DNA from: Theocolax elegans
Lineage: Eukaryota > Arthropoda > Insecta > Hymenoptera > Cerocephalidae
Direction: 5' to 3'
NCBI GenBank assembly: GCA_026168455.1
Contig: CM047426.1
Span: forward strand, 41,215,313 to 41,279,312
DNA: 64,000 nucleotides
A model generated the notes under the pieces. The model did not search any database. It saw nothing but the letters and a program-made list of their open reading frames with translations, and was not told where the DNA came from. This document shows, piece after piece, positions 47,588 to 57,802 of the stretch (positions are counted from its first letter, which is position 1; each line of letters opens with the position of its first letter). A program made the translations under genes and the position numbers.

Positions 47588-48866
47588 TAATTTTAATTCT
47601 AATTGATAAGAAAGAATTATAAATTAACATTTTAAATATAAAGCAAAAAGGGTCACTAAGTTGCACACAAACTGTAATGATCACAAATTTAGTAATGATG
47701 TCCTGCACACAAGTATCATCATTCATTTTTGCCAACACACCTAATTGATAAGATAGACCTGTCTCGGTCATGAAAACAACCTTGCTGTCCTGCAATTTGA
47801 CCGTCATAATTTCTTTTTCGTGAAGGTCTTTGAAACCATGGATTTCCTCCTGTGTCTTCAGGAACAGTTCCAAATTTATTAGATTTGTATATACATAAAT
47901 AAATAAAAGTTAATTTGTTGAATTTATATAATGCGCGCGCAAACTTTATTAAGAACGTTCAATTAATTACTATTCTCATACGGTCTCTTATTGTCAGTCA
48001 CTTATATTCTTCTTTTATCTCTCTCTCTCTCTCTCTCTCTCTATGTAAAGACGACATATATGCATGTTTGTTATTTACTTATACAAGATTTATATTATCC
48101 CAATATTGAGAAACACGTGTTTATTTACTTGTGTATTCGGCCGTATATTTAAAAACGTACATTCATATACATACATACATATATATATATATACGCACAC
48201 ACATATGTACACATACACATATATTGCCGCGTAATCCAATGTATATTTAATTTAGATGCGGTTAAAACGTATTTTAAAATTGTAAATTTCCATGCTTCTC
48301 TTCAGTCTCTCCGTCTCGATACACGGTTACCGATATTCGTATTGTATATATAGATATATACATTCTGTCTGCATGCGCCGATCGGTATTTACAATTCGTA
48401 CGCGCGCACGCGCTGTCTCGCTCTTTCTCTCTCTCTCTCTCTCTGCTTGCCGGTATGCGTTGAGCGTCGCCATCTTTACTACTCGCGCGCGCGCTCGTTC
48501 TCACCCCTATTTCCACGAATTCAAGTTTTGCTCGCTTCAACTTGCTAGGTGTTTTTGTACGTTCATTTAACCGACTCTAAATCACTCTCCGAATTCATAC
48601 ACCGACTCTCCTTTTTCATTATAAGCGTAATTGTGTATTACGCTGTAATAATTAAAATAATTTCAATTTTTGCGAAAATTGAAAACGATTCTCCCGACAC
48701 TTCAAACCAATTTCAAATACTCACAATTGATCACTCGCTTCACTGTCTTTCTGGTGTACACCATATATTTAATAGCACTTACCATTTATCGTCATGGCTT
48801 CTATGCCTCCATCACCCCGGTCGCCTCCGTCTCCTTCTGTGCCCGTTACGGCAATATCGTTTCCCT
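47588..48866 (-). other. copia leader
   Basis: About 1.3 kb between the PBS and gag, with TC/GA microsatellites (48,018-48,042; 48,420-48,444) and TA repeats. A 111-codon frame (47,538-47,873) begins MELFLKTQEEIH and may be part of an upstream leader peptide or chance. Confidence 0.5.
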
Positions 48867-48880
48867 CTGGGCTCATAACC
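48867..48880 (-). promoter_or_regulatory. Primer binding site, half-tRNA type
   Basis: GGTTATGAGCCCAG on the - strand directly follows the 5' LTR. It is complementary, with one mismatch, to the anticodon region of initiator tRNA-Met, the cleaved half-tRNA primer known for Drosophila copia. Confidence 0.85.
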
Positions 48881-49220
48881 TGTTGGGTTTATGGATTCTG
48901 CGCTCGGGAAAAGGTTGCCAAATAACTTAACACAAACACTATACTTAATATATTAAATGAACTATATATATTTATTATTATATCTGTCTTGCACTCTTTA
49001 CACAAAAATCTATTTTTCTCTCTAAAACACGTTGTGTTGAACGACGATCTGACCTACGGAAAAACAACCGACTCGCTCGACGATCGGACGAAGAACTACG
49101 GCACGACGGCGATGTATCTTGAGCGCTGCCGTGTGCGCCAATCAGAATCACGTACACCACGTATTATACATGGTGTATATAATAGAAAATGAACTGCGTG
49201 TATAATGTGTAAACTTAACA
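48881..49220 (-). repeat. 5' LTR of the copia element
   Basis: 340 bp, TGTTAAG...CCAACA on the - strand. Contains a TATATAT stretch suitable as a promoter (about 48,963-48,982), though no start site can be proven. Confidence 0.95.
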
Positions 49221-49234
49221 AATAATAAAATAAA

Positions 49235-49422
49235 CAATGGGGTGCCAATGTAACATTACTTATTTTCTTTTAATGGATATAAATAAGAAAATAATATTCG
49301 TTATTCTGAAAACGGAATTTATTTCACAATTTATTCCATTACTTGAACGAGAGAATTTTATTTATTAATATTAAAAGTTGATCCAAATTGTCTTAAAATA
49401 ATTTACGGAATATAAGTAAACA
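49235..49422 (-). repeat. 174-bp LTR plus primer site of an older Gypsy-type element
   Basis: On the - strand the LTR is TGTTTACTTAT...GTAATGTTACA (49,249-49,422). TTGGCACCCCATTG (49,235-49,248), a PBS-like sequence, follows. The copia element inserted 10 bp further on. A second copy of the LTR lies at 39,254. Continuation of this leader beyond the copia element leads into the gag relic at 42,075. Confidence 0.7.
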
Positions 49423-49499
49423 ATTACTATTTCGATAATATAAGAGGCGCTTACGCTTAAAAATGACTTAACTTCAAATAGCTGTACGCTGTGCTGGTC

Positions 49500-49755
49500 G
49501 ATTCACTGGCTCTTGCCAACGGGGTGCCTCGATTACGGATGTCTTAATTGAGAAACTCCATTCTCACGTTCACAATGGATTTCGTCCTGGCGGTCCTTCC
49601 ACGTTAAACCACGTGTTATTTCAGCGGTTCCACCATGGTTGGTCAAAAGAAAATTTTTAAGAGGCTTGATGGTCCCGATCGACAGAGAGTGAGAGCTTCT
49701 GTACATCGCTATAAATAGCCTTATATGGACCAATATATTGACAGAAAGCGGATCC
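49500..49755 (-). pseudogene. Possible Gypsy pol C-terminal relic
   Basis: On the - strand QYIGPYKAIYSDVQKLSLSV, then after a frame shift IKPLKNFLLTNHGG, resembles the GPY/F module and the V(S)IDRLKP segment at the end of insect Gypsy integrases. It is short and frame-broken. Confidence 0.4.
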
Positions 49756-49852
49756 AGGAAATGCGTACACTACATACTTGTTACAGCGCCATTACATATT
49801 GTTACGTATGAAAAGGAAAGAAGCGAGAAATAAAACGGTGGACTGCGAGATT

Positions 49853-49917
49853 CGACCCCGAGATCTCAGCGTGCGAATCGCGTGCTCTAACCATTGTGAC
49901 ACCTCCAGCGGTCAAGA
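49853..49917 (-). other. tRNA-like sequence
   Basis: On the - strand GTGTCACAATGGTTAGAGC (A-box-like) and GGGGTCGAATCTC (B-box-like) are 20-odd bases apart with a short anticodon-type stem. Acceptor pairing is poor. It may be a SINE head or tRNA pseudogene. Confidence 0.5.
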
Positions 49918-50380
49918 AAACGGCGTCCTCGTCGCTAAACTTTGGATTAGTTTTCTTTTTTAGCATTATGTACTCTTCATTACCGACACTCGATTAATTA
50001 ATTATTTTGATCGCTGGGATCCTCGTAAAGCTTTGGACTTTACAGGTCGGAGGGTTATATACTTCATATTCACTTATGATGATTAGGTAGGGACTTTCTG
50101 TATGATGGTATGCCTGGATGTTATGACTCATTATATGAGATAACCGTACATACGGATGGATTTATTGTAAAATAAATATCTGAATAAAAAACATTAATAA
50201 ATTAAAAAAAATTGTATTAATACACTGAATTATTTTCTTAGAACAATAATTCCTAGAATATCTATTTATGATTTATTCACATGAGTATCTTGCAACTTTG
50301 AGAAACATTAAGAATAAAACTTTAATGATAATAATAAAAAATAATTTCGAGTTTAAAACTATATTTTCGTCGAGTTTAGC

Positions 50381-50690
50381 ATGGACCGTACAGGTGAAAT
50401 AGCGTTTGAATTATAGAAGAGTCAGGGCAGAGGCCGTGTCCCAGTAGCAAATAGCCTCCAACCCATCGTAGGAGACCTGGAACACATTCTCTAAAAATTA
50501 GCCGTGCTGCAGGGTTCAAACAGCAGCAGAAGCCCCGAGGAAGAAATTTTATCTCTGCGTTAAGTCACCTGCTCAGGGACTCAGGATTGCACAAAAAGGG
50601 AACGTAACCTTTGCGAAAATCTTAACTGGAAGAGCAACACCTCTGAGACAGTATTAGTCACCCCAACAGCGGCACAATAACCCTTGCAAC
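50381..50690 (+). pseudogene. Relic of the Gypsy third ORF
   Basis: The + strand reads MDRTGEIAFEL, stop, KSQGRGRVPVA, close to the start of the ORF at 7,979 (MDRTGQAASALKRARGRGRF). The rest is degraded and recognisable only in part. No LTR is seen next to it. Confidence 0.55.
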
Positions 50691-51433
50691 ACCAACTCTG
50701 TAAATCGCAAAGAGTGCAAAATCACTTTCTTAATAATGCAAATACGGGCACTTTTTCAAAAGAAAACATCTGTTTCTGACAAATTTTTGGGTTTTTTTAT
50801 AGTTTAATTTAGTAATTTCTGTAAGTTTTCTTATCCACAGTAAACACGGCCATTTCATTTGAATGTAAGCCTTCTGCCTTTTCTTGTTGATAATGCTGAA
50901 AGGTAATGGTATCGCCACCTCGCGGTAACCGTTCATATATTGATTTCGCAATATTATATGTTTAAAAATCATAGTTCATCAACAAGCAGTAGGCAGAATG
51001 ATGGTGATGGTTGAATTTAAAGTACTGTTGGGGATAATATTTAAAATAATTAACTTTTCTGACCAATCGTTACATACCAGGATGCCACGTTTTGAATGGA
51101 TCCGGTAAGATTTTAGAAATCAATCGAATTTCAGGTCAGATGATAAATAACTTTGACCAAAGACGATCAGATACATTTTTTCTGTCTTGCTTAAGAAAAC
51201 AGTTTCATCTTGACAGCCTATTTTTATTTTTTCAATTTTCCTTGTTTATGTTATTTGAAAAAATTTTAATAAAAAGTTCGTTTTTTAAAGAATATCTGTA
51301 GAAATACTTTAAGCTTTTAATTCTTGTAATTAATAGACATTTTTAGTTAGGTTATAGATTTTAAAATAAAATTTTATACTCATGACAAAAGTAATTCATA
51401 AATTTGAGTTAACAAAATTGTGTTAATAAACTA
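50691..51433. other. Intergenic DNA, no gene seen
   Basis: AT-rich, small frames only, none recognised. Confidence 0.45.
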
Positions 51434-51460
51434 CACGGAGAGAAAAATATAGCAATAATT
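51434..51460. repeat. Single MITE end of the 36,637 family
   Basis: TA followed by CACGGAGAGAAAAATATAGC matches the terminus of the MITE at 36,637. I find no partner end downstream, so this is a truncated copy. Confidence 0.55.
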
Positions 51461-51599
51461 ACTATACATGACTAGTACGTCTGAAACGATGAAAAAATTT
51501 TTTACTTACTACCTGCAATTCATAGCATTGAATACTAAAATATATGTAACGAGTACAGTAGTAAGGTTACCTTATAGCGCGCCGGAATGGGCGTGGCCT

Positions 51600-51760
51600 A
51601 ACAACAATGGTGTCTGGCGCGAACAATGGGAACAATAGGATTGTCTAGCGCGAACAATGGGATTGTCTAGCGCAAACAATGGTATTGTTTAGCACGACAA
51701 TGGGGTTGTCTAACACGTAGAATGGGGTTGTCTAGCGTGGACAATGTGGTGTCTACCCCG
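51600..51760 (+). repeat. Minisatellite around AACAATGGGATTGTCTAGCG
   Basis: Six to seven imperfect units of about 24-26 bp (variants such as TGTTTAGCAC and TGTCTAACAC). It begins an island of GC-rich tandem DNA. Confidence 0.85.
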
Positions 51761-51825
51761 GCGGTGACGTCACGGCGGGGGCCCGCGCGTGCCAGAGAGG
51801 GAGTGAGAGGGAAAGAGGGAGAGGT

Positions 51826-51869
<44 letters not shown>

Positions 51870-51879
51870 GCACTTATGT

Positions 51880-52330
51880 ATAGGTAAGGTGGAACGGACT
51901 CTGTGGCGTCACAGTGGGCCCCGTCGGAGTACATGGGTGCGAGAGAGAGAGGTAGAGGGAGTGCGCGCGCAGTGCGTCTCTCTCGTGCTGAGGTTGCTCC
52001 GGCGTCATAGACGCCCCGATGCAGTGCGTGGGTGTGAGAGAGAGAGGTAGAGGGAGTGCGCGCGCAGTGCGTCTCTCTCTCGTACTAAGAGTGTTCTGAC
52101 GTTACAGCGGGGCCGGAGGCCCGCGCGTGTATGAGTGAGAGAGAGAGAGCAAGAGGGGTTGCGCGCGCAGTGCGTCTCTTGCCGTAAGAAGAGTGACGCA
52201 TGTAAGAGAGAGAGAGAGCACTACTGCGCATACCCACGCTCATTTCCTCTACCTCTCTCTCTCTCGCACTCACGTAGAGATACTGATGATGCGCTAGGGT
52301 ATTCGGACGCCGTGTTATAATAGCTGACCC
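51880..52330 (+). repeat. GC-rich minisatellite of about 97 bp
   Basis: The core GAGTGCGCGCGCAGTGCGTC with flanking GAGAGAGAGA repeats at about 51,958, 52,055 and (diverged) 52,158. A CT-rich microsatellite precedes it (51,825-51,868). Open frames here are repeat by-products. Confidence 0.85.
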
Positions 52331-52822
52331 AGAGCGTCTATGTTGGTGTGTGTGTGTGTGTGAGAGAGAGAGTATGCAGTATGCGTATAGACTTATATTT
52401 AACATGGTACGAATGGGAGTTGGAGGTGAGAGGATTAAATAATTAAATGTACGTAATTTGTAGATAAATTCCCAGATGTTTATTCAAGTATTATAATATA
52501 AAAGGAGAGAACGAGACATAGAATGAATAATTACGCACGCAGAGATATACATATAGATGGTTATACAATACATAAAATTAAAACTTGATTTGACACTCGG
52601 TTAATATTAAGTATAAGAGTAGCTTAAGAATAGACGCAGACACTCACACACATTTTATTATACGAAACTTATAAATAGACAGTGATTCCGGTTGACCTGA
52701 TAAAACTTATAATAAATTCACACACTTAGATATAGAGTAAATAAGAGTAAAATTATACGTGTTTTGCATTCGGTTAAATATATATTACGTTAATAATAGA
52801 AACTTACAACTAATGTACCTGT
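52331..52822. other. AT-rich flank of the Polinton
   Basis: After a GT/GA microsatellite (52,347-52,370) the sequence is AT-rich with no gene. No Polinton terminal inverted repeat is seen. Confidence 0.45.
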
Positions 52823-53383
52823 TTATATATTATAATTAAAATTATTATTATTATTATTATTATTATTATGTATTCTTTTACATGTTTGCAAATGAGTTAT
52901 ACAATGAACATTCTTCTTACGATTATTATTATAATGAAAATTATTGTTGATATTCTTATAAAATAATTTCAAATTTAATTTATCGTTGTATGCAGTATCG
53001 TGGGTGAACAGTCTCCAAAAACTGTCCATGCAATGACCGTGAGACATGTGATGAATGAAATTAACGCAATACTGACCACACAGGATAGAAGCGAAATCTT
53101 GTAGCTTCTTAGGACTCCAGGTGTAAACCTTACAGTTTCTTCGGAGACATTGAATATGTTGTGGTACGGTGGGTGGTCGACCGAAACTGTCACAGAAGTA
53201 TCCGATTCCGCGTTTATCGATGTAGATGGCCAGCCAGTGCTCACCGGGTTTTCGGTGATCCTCATTGTTAACAACAATTGCAGTCGGCTTCGTCAGAATC
53301 TGAGGAATCTTGTCCGCAGGGTACACTCCCACTGTCTGCAGAAGCAAAATTTTTATTGCGTTGAGTATTTGCAACGTGTTCAT
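52823..53383 (-). CDS. Adenain-like cysteine protease (Polinton PRO)
   Basis: Known in the family as the maturation protease of capsid proteins. The catalytic His lies in GEHWLAIYID, the acidic residue in YFCDSFGRPP, and the Cys in CGQYCVNFIHH, in the adenain order and spacing. GVYPADKIP near the start is also typical. Past about residue 145 the frame runs into an AAT-rich microsatellite read as poly-Asn, an unusual tail that may not be original. The frame overlaps the previous ORF by 116 bp, so the true start is uncertain. Confidence 0.88.
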   Translation of the reverse strand: MNTLQILNAIKILLLQTVGVYPADKIPQILTKPTAIVVNNEDHRKPGEHWLAIYIDKRGIGYFCDSFGRPPTVPQHIQCLRRNCKVYTWSPKKLQDFASILCGQYCVNFIHHMSHGHCMDSFWRLFTHDTAYNDKLNLKLFYKNINNNFHYNNNRKKNVHCITHLQTCKRIHNNNNNNNNNFNYNI

Positions 53384-54232
53384 GCTTTGCAGCGGCTTCT
53401 TCCTCCTCGCGTACTATGTCGTATAAATGATCGGCATCGATCGTATCTTGGGAGATGGTGGAAATACTTGTGTTGGTAGCATCTACAGGCGTTGAGTATG
53501 CAGTACAAATTACGGTTATCGGAGTGCTCTGTCTTGATTTGCTTGGTGTTGGCGTTTTTTGTCGTGGTTTCCCAGACGGAGTTCCTTGTCTCGAAGACGC
53601 AATGATTGTGTGTCGTCTTTTGTCCTTGTTGATGTCCTCTTTTTCCGTTTCCTTCTTTTTTTCTTTTAGATCGATGACTTTGCTGGTTGAAGGGCGATAG
53701 GCTAATGTTTTATGCAGCCAAATACGTAGTTTATATGCATATGTCAATGCACAACTCATGTACTCCCTTTTCGGTCCATGTAAAAAATAAAAGTGGTCGT
53801 TAACGCGTGGAAGGTTTCTAAACGACGGACAGTTGAACTCCTCCAAATTGATTATTTGTCTAGCGAGCAGGTTTTACAGGAATAAAACTTTAGGTATTCC
53901 CCTAACGTAGATCCTCAAAGCGTTTCGTGCAACTTCTCGTAGACTGTTTTACACGTCGACACTGTTGGATTCACCATCGAACCATTCTATGCCATGGTGA
54001 TAGCACGTTAAGTAACTGTTTGTGGCTACGATACCCTTGGAGAGTTCTGTGTAGTCGTATGGAGCCTTGATCAGCCAGTGCTGATTTCTTTCGGTAGAAA
54101 GAGACCTTCCTTGTCGTGAAACGCTTGAATATCGATTATATAATCGAGCTTCTCCATGCCGTTTGAGTTGCGGAGAACTTGAGTCACTTGTACTACACCA
54201 CTCAAGGTAACAAGCTGAACTGACAAAATGTT
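53268..54232 (-). pseudogene. Uncharacterised Polinton-associated protein
   Basis: On the - strand KLDYIIDIQAFHDKEGLFLP (about 54,100-54,160), then in another frame HWLIKAPYDYTELSKGI, YHHGIEWFDG, RIYVRGIPK, NLEEFNCPSFRNL and an open 193-codon tail rich in Ser, Lys and Glu. The pattern 'DIQ-F...PYDYTEL...YHHG-W...YV-G...CPS' resembles a protein seen often beside Polinton-type elements. I do not know its function. One frameshift (about 54,090) and two TAA stops (53,949; 53,874) break it. Confidence 0.55.
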
Positions 54233-54343
54233 TTTCCTTGGCTCAGCAGAATACCTTTAAGACCTCCTTCTTCTCACTGAATTGAAAAGAAAAGTTTTCA
54301 AAGAAAATCCCTACCATTTTTTTTGACTCCTCCTTCTGTGAGT

Positions 54344-55660
54344 TTAAGAATGAAAATCTGTTACGACCTGTCTAGCAGAGTCGATTTCAAGAACGTTGTC
54401 AAACTCGGCATAAACGATACAATTAATCGTTTTATTCAATGCACTTTAAAATTTAACTTCGATTCTGAGACATCCAGATTTTACTAAATTCCAATGAGAA
54501 AAACTATTTGCCGAAAAATCTGGTGTAAGATCAAAAGCGAATAGACATTAACCATTAGGGTAATTCTCTCTACTGATAGAATTTCCTTCGTTAAGAAAAT
54601 TTATACCAGTACCTGAGAACAAGGTGTGATATGCGTCAACGTACATTGGTCTTGTATTCGAAAACGTAGGTTATAAAGGTTTCGAAGGTACTTGTACACC
54701 ATCTACGTAGAGAGACAAGTAATTTATACCGTAATTTTGAAAATTGAAAGGATTCAAAGTTTTGTTTCCATTGAAAGCCTTATTATCAACAAATCCCAGT
54801 ATCACTCGTTTCGGTAGTTGTCCTAAAATCACGTTGTCGAGTGTTTCGCCCAAGACACCGCTATGTATCGTGAATGTTTTGATTTCCACTCTGGTTATGG
54901 GATATTTAGCGGTTGTAGTTGCGACAGTTTTTGCATGGGCCAATAGAATTCCAGGACTTATTTTCACGCGTCTTACGAGTAAATTTGCTTCGGTGATGTT
55001 TACGGTGTATGAGCCTGCGGCTGACGAATCTATTAAACAAAATGAGTCCTTTGAACGTACAAGACGTATTTTCATTTCGACGCCATTAATGAGTAATTTA
55101 TCCTGATTAAAAATATCGCATTGCAAATGTCCAATGAGATCGACGGTTTTGCCATCGGATGTAAAATTTTGTCTGTTTGCAAGTCCTGCGTTTGTACCCT
55201 CGTCAGGGGTGCTGTCCATCTGTCTTGGTGTATCTGCGTACCACAAAGTCGTCGATAGATGCGATTCTTTAGCTGCTGGGCCGTAATTCAAGAGTGTTTC
55301 TACGTACGCTCTGTACGGATAAGCGTTATTCGGAGGAGTGATTGGTTTCTGATTAAAATAAATATCGATTTGATTAAATTACGAGTGTAAGAAATTATTT
55401 ACAGGTCCTACGTGTTTGTTATCGTCTTTCGAATAAGGCTTTATTTTTACACAAACTTTGAGAAGTGTATGCGCAAGATCCAGATAATCTTCTCCTTGAT
55501 TTTGAACGCAAAATTCGATGAGCGAATCGTCGTTTAACGACGAAATTGGATTATAAGTAGTCCAATAACTCGATTCGATACTGGTTTGCGTTTGAGGGAG
55601 TGAAAATATATCCAACTCACTTTTGAGACACTCTGAGCTGTGAGAATGTAAAAACGCCAT
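54344..55660 (-). pseudogene. Polinton major capsid protein, four in-frame stops
   Basis: A single frame of about 438 codons from ATG 55,660 to TAA 54,344. It carries the N-terminal MAFLHSHSSEC start, NQGEDYLDLAHTLLKVCVK, GPVNNFLHS, LLINGVEMKIRLVRSKDSF, ISPGILLAHAKT and NPFNFQNYGINYLSLYVDG motifs of the Polinton double-jelly-roll capsid family (the F54H12.2-like proteins). Stops at 55,379, 54,671, 54,548 and 54,446 inactivate it. The remainder is well conserved, so decay is fairly recent. No repaired sequence is given. Confidence 0.88.
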
Positions 55661-55662
55661 TT

Positions 55663-56242
55663 TTAATTGAAAACGTCAAAATTATTCTTTGTCTTCTTTT
55701 TTGTTTTCGATATTTTCCTCGATTTCTTCTTTTTATTCTGTTTCTTACGCTTCACTTTTGGCTGTAACCGTTTTAAAGACTTGGTTTTTTTTGTACGTTT
55801 TCTTTTCTTTATACTTTGACGACGTTTGTACTTTTTACGAGGTTTAAGCTGTTTGATACGTACACTTTCACCGTTCCACGGAAACTGTAGAGCTCTCCTT
55901 TTGTCGAATGTTTTATACCCAGACCCCTCCATCATTTTATTAATTTTGTCTACGGCTTTACGTTTCAAATTTTTACCAGATTCGTTTATACGATTATTAA
56001 GCGATTCTTTGAACGACAGATTTCCATCCGTCACGTCATCTAATATGTTGACACCTGCTCGGACTGCTTCTTTACCAAGGGCGCGAGCACCTTTAGCGAT
56101 CAAAGGCACCGCTCTTCTAAATAAACCTGCGAGCCAACTACCCACAACCGTGTCCTCGTTGCGGTGTTGAACCTGCATAAACGTGATGTACGCCCCGCCC
56201 GCTTCCAATTTGACTATCGTAATGAAGAGAGTAATAAGCCAT
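55663..56242 (-). pseudogene. Basic protein, copy next to major capsid, frameshifted
   Basis: Same sequence as the gene at 56,431-57,009 but with one extra base near codon 32, which separates the first ~32 codons (MAYYSLHYDS start at 56,242) from the remaining 160. The downstream part is still open (GSWLAGLFRR to the end). Confidence 0.85.
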
Positions 56243-56430
56243 GTCAAACGAACGACACTTAATCAATCCTTTTAAAATGTAACGCTGCGGTCAACGTACC
56301 AAACTCGAATGGTATTGGATGACCATATTGATCTCTTATATCAATGTCGATAACTTGAAAACAATTGTAGAAAATATATCCAACTCACTTTTGAGACACT
56401 CTGAGCTGTGAGAATGTAAAAACGCCATTT

Positions 56431-57009
56431 TTAATTGAAAACGTCAAAATTATTCTTTGTCTTCTTTTTTGTTTTCGATATTTTCCTCGATTTCTTCTTT
56501 TTATTCTGTTTCTTACGCTTCACTTTTGGCTGTAACCGTTTTAAAGACTTGGTTTTTTTTGTACGTTTTCTTTTCTTTATACTTTGACGACGTTTGTACT
56601 TTTTACGAGGTTTAAGCTGTTTGATACGTACACTTTCACCGTTCCACGGAAACTGTAGAGCTCTCCTTTTGTCGAATGTTTTATACCCAGACCCCTCCAT
56701 CATTTTATTAATTTTGTCTACGGCTTTACGTTTCAAATTTTTACCAGATTCGTTTATACGATTATTAAGCGATTCTTTGAACGACAGATTTCCATCCGTC
56801 ACGTCATCTAATATGTTGACACCTGCTCGGACTGCTTCTTTACCAAGGGCGCGAGCACCTTTAGCGATCAAAGGCACCGCTCTTCTAAATAAACCTGCGA
56901 GCCAACTACCCACACCGTGTCCTCGTTGCGGTGTTGAACCTGCATAAACGTGATGTACGCCCCGCCCGCTTCCAATTTGACTATCGTAATGAAGAGAGTA
57001 ATAAGCCAT
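56431..57009 (-). CDS. Polinton basic protein, probable virion component, intact copy
   Basis: 192 aa starting MAYYSLHYDSQIGSGRGVHH. After a Gly-rich start comes an amphipathic stretch (GSWLAGLFRRAVPLIAKGAR, residues about 33-52). A conserved-looking middle follows, and then a long Lys/Arg-rich tail (about 60 residues) that could bind DNA or act in the nucleus. It lies between the minor and major capsid genes. The layout recalls adenovirus core or minor capsid proteins, but I only infer a structural role. Confidence 0.72.
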   Translation of the reverse strand: MAYYSLHYDSQIGSGRGVHHVYAGSTPQRGHGVGSWLAGLFRRAVPLIAKGARALGKEAVRAGVNILDDVTDGNLSFKESLNNRINESGKNLKRKAVDKINKMMEGSGYKTFDKRRALQFPWNGESVRIKQLKPRKKYKRRQSIKKRKRTKKTKSLKRLQPKVKRKKQNKKKKSRKISKTKKKTKNNFDVFN

Positions 57010-57025
57010 GTCAAACGAACGACAC

Positions 57026-57801
57026 TTAATCAATCCTTTTAAAATGTAACGCTGCGGTCAACGTACCAAACTCGAATGGTATTGGATGACCATATTGATC
57101 TCTTATATCAATGTCGATAACTTGAAAACAATTGTAAAGTATGGGTGTATAACTGACGGGTGCAAAACGTTTAACTACAGTGTTTCCATAATTGAAGTGT
57201 TTCGATTGAATATTCACTATGCGAAGCAGCGGTGCGTGAGAATCTCCTACTATACAAGGTTCACACAGATTTGAATAAACAAAAAGTTGATCGGGTATGG
57301 CTCTCGAGAGGCTGGCGGGAAATTTTGCTACTTGAATCGTCGATACATCGTAACTTTCAAATTCTAACGTTTCGTTCAAATCGAAACCTAAAATACGATT
57401 AACCGTCTTGAAAATGTAGCAAACGGTTTCGTACGATTTTCATTTTCTTTGAATTTTATCATTTGTACGAAACCTCCGTTTTCGTTATAGACTAATTTTT
57501 CAATTTCAGTGTTGCCGTGATATTTGAATAAACTGTCATTTATACAATCGACAAGCTGATTAATATCGTCGTATATACCGTGTTGAAAATAATAGTTTTC
57601 CGTTGCCGATAATTTTGATTCCTCTCTGCTCAAGTGCAGCGTCGTGCAGGGTACGCGTATCTCGGATAGTCCAACCATCCATCGTCCTTGTAAAGCTATC
57701 TGCTTTGGTAATTTAGTTAAAAAGCACGTCGTTGTATTGTCTGGAAAATATTTCATACTACTGTTGCTCGGCAAAACAATGGTAAAATCGTCGCAATCCA
57801 T
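57026..57801 (-). pseudogene. Polinton minor capsid protein, one frameshift
   Basis: The first part (57,388-57,801) starts MDCDDFTIVLPSNSSMKYFP and contains WMVGLSEIRVPC and FQHGIYDDINQLV. The second part (57,026-57,379) has SRAIPDQLFVYSNLCEPCIV, DSHAPLLRIVN and GHPIPFEFGTLTAALHF. These are the conserved segments of the single-jelly-roll minor capsid (penton) family of Polintons. A frame change near 57,385 separates them. It sits directly upstream of the basic protein gene. Confidence 0.85.
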
Positions 57802-57802
57802 T

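Larger units (their letters stand above)
42157..49220 (-). mobile_element. Ty1/copia LTR retrotransposon, complete structure
   Basis: Two 340-bp LTRs (TGTT...AACA) flank 6.4 kb coding for gag, protease, integrase, RT and RNase H in the copia order. The AATAA target duplication is perfect (42,152-42,156 and 49,221-49,225). The LTRs differ at only a few bases, so the insertion is recent. Gag and pol still carry several frameshifts and stops. Confidence 0.96.
55602..57136 (-). repeat. Tandem duplication, 768 + 767 bp
   Basis: 55,602-56,369 and 56,370-57,136 are virtually identical. The visible difference is one extra A in the left copy at about 56,146. The junction is GTA/GAAAATATATCC. Each copy contains the whole basic-protein gene plus the start of the major capsid gene and the end of the minor capsid gene. 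Confidence 0.95.

Noticed and set aside
47538..47873. Separate gene upstream of copia gag
   Set aside because: Overlaps the gag start in another frame and has no recognisable domain; kept only as a remark in the leader.
49853..49917. Functional tRNA gene
   Set aside because: Acceptor arm does not pair and the anticodon stem is weak.
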